Below the pieces are notes generated by a model that saw only the letters and a list, made by a program, of their open reading frames with translations, was not told the origin of the DNA and did not search any database. This document shows, one piece after another, positions 63,070-64,000 of a stretch of DNA of 64,000 bases (position 1 is its first letter; every line of letters begins with the position of its first letter). The stretch comes from Bacteroidota bacterium (GTDB lineage: Bacteria > Bacteroidota > Rhodothermia > JANXDC01), in the NCBI GenBank assembly GCA_025998875.1, contig AP024675.1, forward strand, positions 1,709,549 to 1,773,548. The letters are read 5' to 3'. The position numbers and the translations under genes are program-made.

Positions 63070-64000
63070 GTGCTGGGATCTGACCATGAGCCTGCCCGAC
63101 GCCTCTCCAGCCGCCATCTCATTGTGCCGCTTGTACTGAGTCTCACAATGATGATCGTGCTGGCGGTCTGGTTCTATGAGCCGGGCACGTGGCGTCTGGT
63201 ATGGGGAGCTTTTGATATCCGATGGCTGGGGTTGGCCCTGCTGTTGCTTGGGGTCTCCGTGCTGTTGCGCGTGATGCGGCTGCGCTGGCTGCTGGGAGGG
63301 CGTCTTACGTCTCGGGCCGCCTGGCGTGTGCAGCTGTGGTGGGAGTTCGCCAGCACGGTCACGCCCTCTAGTATCGGAGGGGCGCCGGTGGCAATTTATT
63401 TTCTCGCCCGGGAGCGGGTAAGCGTGGGGGTGGCCTCTTCGGCGGCGCTTTCCGTGATGCTCTTTGAGCAGCTCTGGCTGAGCACGCTCCTGTTTGTCCT
63501 GTTTCTGGGCGCCTGGCATCTTTCGGTTGTGCCCTTCGGGGGGGCCGCAGGAGGAGCTTTCTCCCTGGCGCTGATGGTGCTCTGGGGATGGACGCTGTTG
63601 TTGGGGTATCTGCTCTTTGTGCGGCCGGACTGGCTTTCCTCCATCGGGCAGCGTATCTGTCGGATTGCGTTTCTGCGGCGCCATCAAGCCCTTGTGCGTC
63701 GGGAGCTGGAGGAACTGGTCAGACGCGCCCGCCAGCTGCGTCAGCGACCTGTGGGGTTTCTACTCAAGGGCTATGGCATTACGCTGGCCGCCTGGGTCGC
63801 CCGTCTGGGCGTGCTTCTGGCCGTGGTGGCCAGTTTGGTGCCCTCGGCGGACTGGAAACTGCTCTGTTTCCGGCAGGCCTTGCTGGTACTGGGCGGGCTC
63901 TTTGTGCCCACTCCCGGCGGCAGTGGGGGGGTGGAGGGATTGTTTATGCTCTTGGTGGCCCCGCTTCTGCCCCGCGTTTTCCGGGTGCCCGTGCTCGTGC
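63070..64000 (+). CDS. UPF0104 / lysylphosphatidylglycerol synthase-type membrane protein, cut by window edge
   Basis: Translated by hand because the frame is open to the right edge (310 codons so far). GTG 63070 is preceded by AGAAGGGG. The protein begins with a short polar tail and then TM helices (VPLVLSLTMMIVLAVWFYEP, WLGLALLLLGVSVLLRVMRL). WWEFASTVTPSSIGGAPVAI resembles the conserved loop of the TIGR00374/LPG synthase TM family (with G-G/P-S near helix 3), and GGLFVPTPGGSGGVEGLFML the second conserved GG loop. Members act as lipid flippases or modify glycerophospholipids. Its own promoter follows cysS. Confidence 0.82.
   Translation, partial: MLGSDHEPARRLSSRHLIVPLVLSLTMMIVLAVWFYEPGTWRLVWGAFDIRWLGLALLLLGVSVLLRVMRLRWLLGGRLTSRAAWRVQLWWEFASTVTPSSIGGAPVAIYFLARERVSVGVASSAALSVMLFEQLWLSTLLFVLFLGAWHLSVVPFGGAAGGAFSLALMVLWGWTLLLGYLLFVRPDWLSSIGQRICRIAFLRRHQALVRRELEELVRRARQLRQRPVGFLLKGYGITLAAWVARLGVLLAVVASLVPSADWKLLCFRQALLVLGGLFVPTPGGSGGVEGLFMLLVAPLLPRVFRVPVLV

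Noticed and set aside
62302-63687. 461-aa minus-strand frame across cysS and the UPF0104 gene
   Set aside because: Antisense to real coding sequence, low-complexity His/Gln/Pro-rich translation, no ribosome-binding site.

Overview
The window is a GC-rich, densely coded bacterial chromosome segment with no rRNA, tRNA, CRISPR array or insertion sequence that I could find. Gene content points to the Rhodothermota (Rhodothermales-like, Bacteroidota-related) and probably to a thermophilic aerobe. The clues are a type IX secretion (T9SS) C-terminal sorting domain, HPr kinase, LptC/LptA (a Gram-negative envelope), a Thermus-like ba3 oxidase with the tiny subunit IIa, a Thermus-like PaaR/paa operon, and frequent GTG/TTG starts. 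Many genes overlap by 4 bp (ATGA/GTGA). Several intergenic regions carry sigma70-type promoters of the form TTGnnn-N17/18-TAnnnT, often with TATCTT as the -10. The lineage is an inference from gene content, not from a marker phylogeny.

Layout. 1-1301 (-): partial Wzi-like outer-membrane protein. 1434-6192 (+): STAS protein, sodium:solute symporter, extracellular solute-binding protein, NAD kinase, with a possible antisense structured RNA at 5087-5290. 6356-11126 (-): trkA-trkH-lptC-lptA. 11227-14627 (+): glycosyltransferase, arginine deiminase, site-2 protease. 14708-17851 (+): paaR-paaABCD behind a recognisable PaaR operator. 18073-18406: a small gene diverging from an NAD-salvage operon, with mirror-image promoters around a shared palindrome. 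18437-30547 (+): a 12-kb co-directional run: pncB, nadE, macrodomain, KptA-like/NUDIX fusion, outer-membrane protein, 67-aa protein, PhnP-like hydrolase, aroQ, flippase/lipoprotein fusion, T9SS metalloprotease, hprK. 30548-35403: rnhB (-), ftsX, GHL10-type glycosidase and EamA transporter (+), DinB protein (-). 35458-37500 (-): DUF255 thioredoxin protein. 37675-41121 (+): ba3 oxidase plus copper chaperones. 41145-44821 (-): FAD dehydrogenase and HEAT-cyclophilin. 44944-45183 (+): small protein. 45180-48725 (-): pyrR-pyrB-uvrD. 48835-51864 (+): radA and an M28 peptidase. 52021-53178 (-): metK. 53594-56257 (+): a tandem-repeat mini-lipoprotein, a TPR-HTH regulator, panC, panD. 56366-62958 (+): secA, recN, cysS. 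63070 to the end (+): partial UPF0104 membrane protein.

The two most interesting places are as follows. (1) 53594-54967: a 73-aa lipoprotein precursor whose mature part is essentially five copies of an octapeptide lies directly upstream of a TPR-plus-HTH regulator. This arrangement resembles peptide-pheromone/TPR-receptor pairs but is in a Gram-negative setting. (2) 18073-24882: NAD synthesis genes sit with a macrodomain, a KptA-like/NUDIX fusion and a PhnP-like cyclic phosphodiesterase. Between them these families cover the steps needed to make and dispose of ADP-ribose cyclic phosphate and return it to NAD. Both functional readings are inference.
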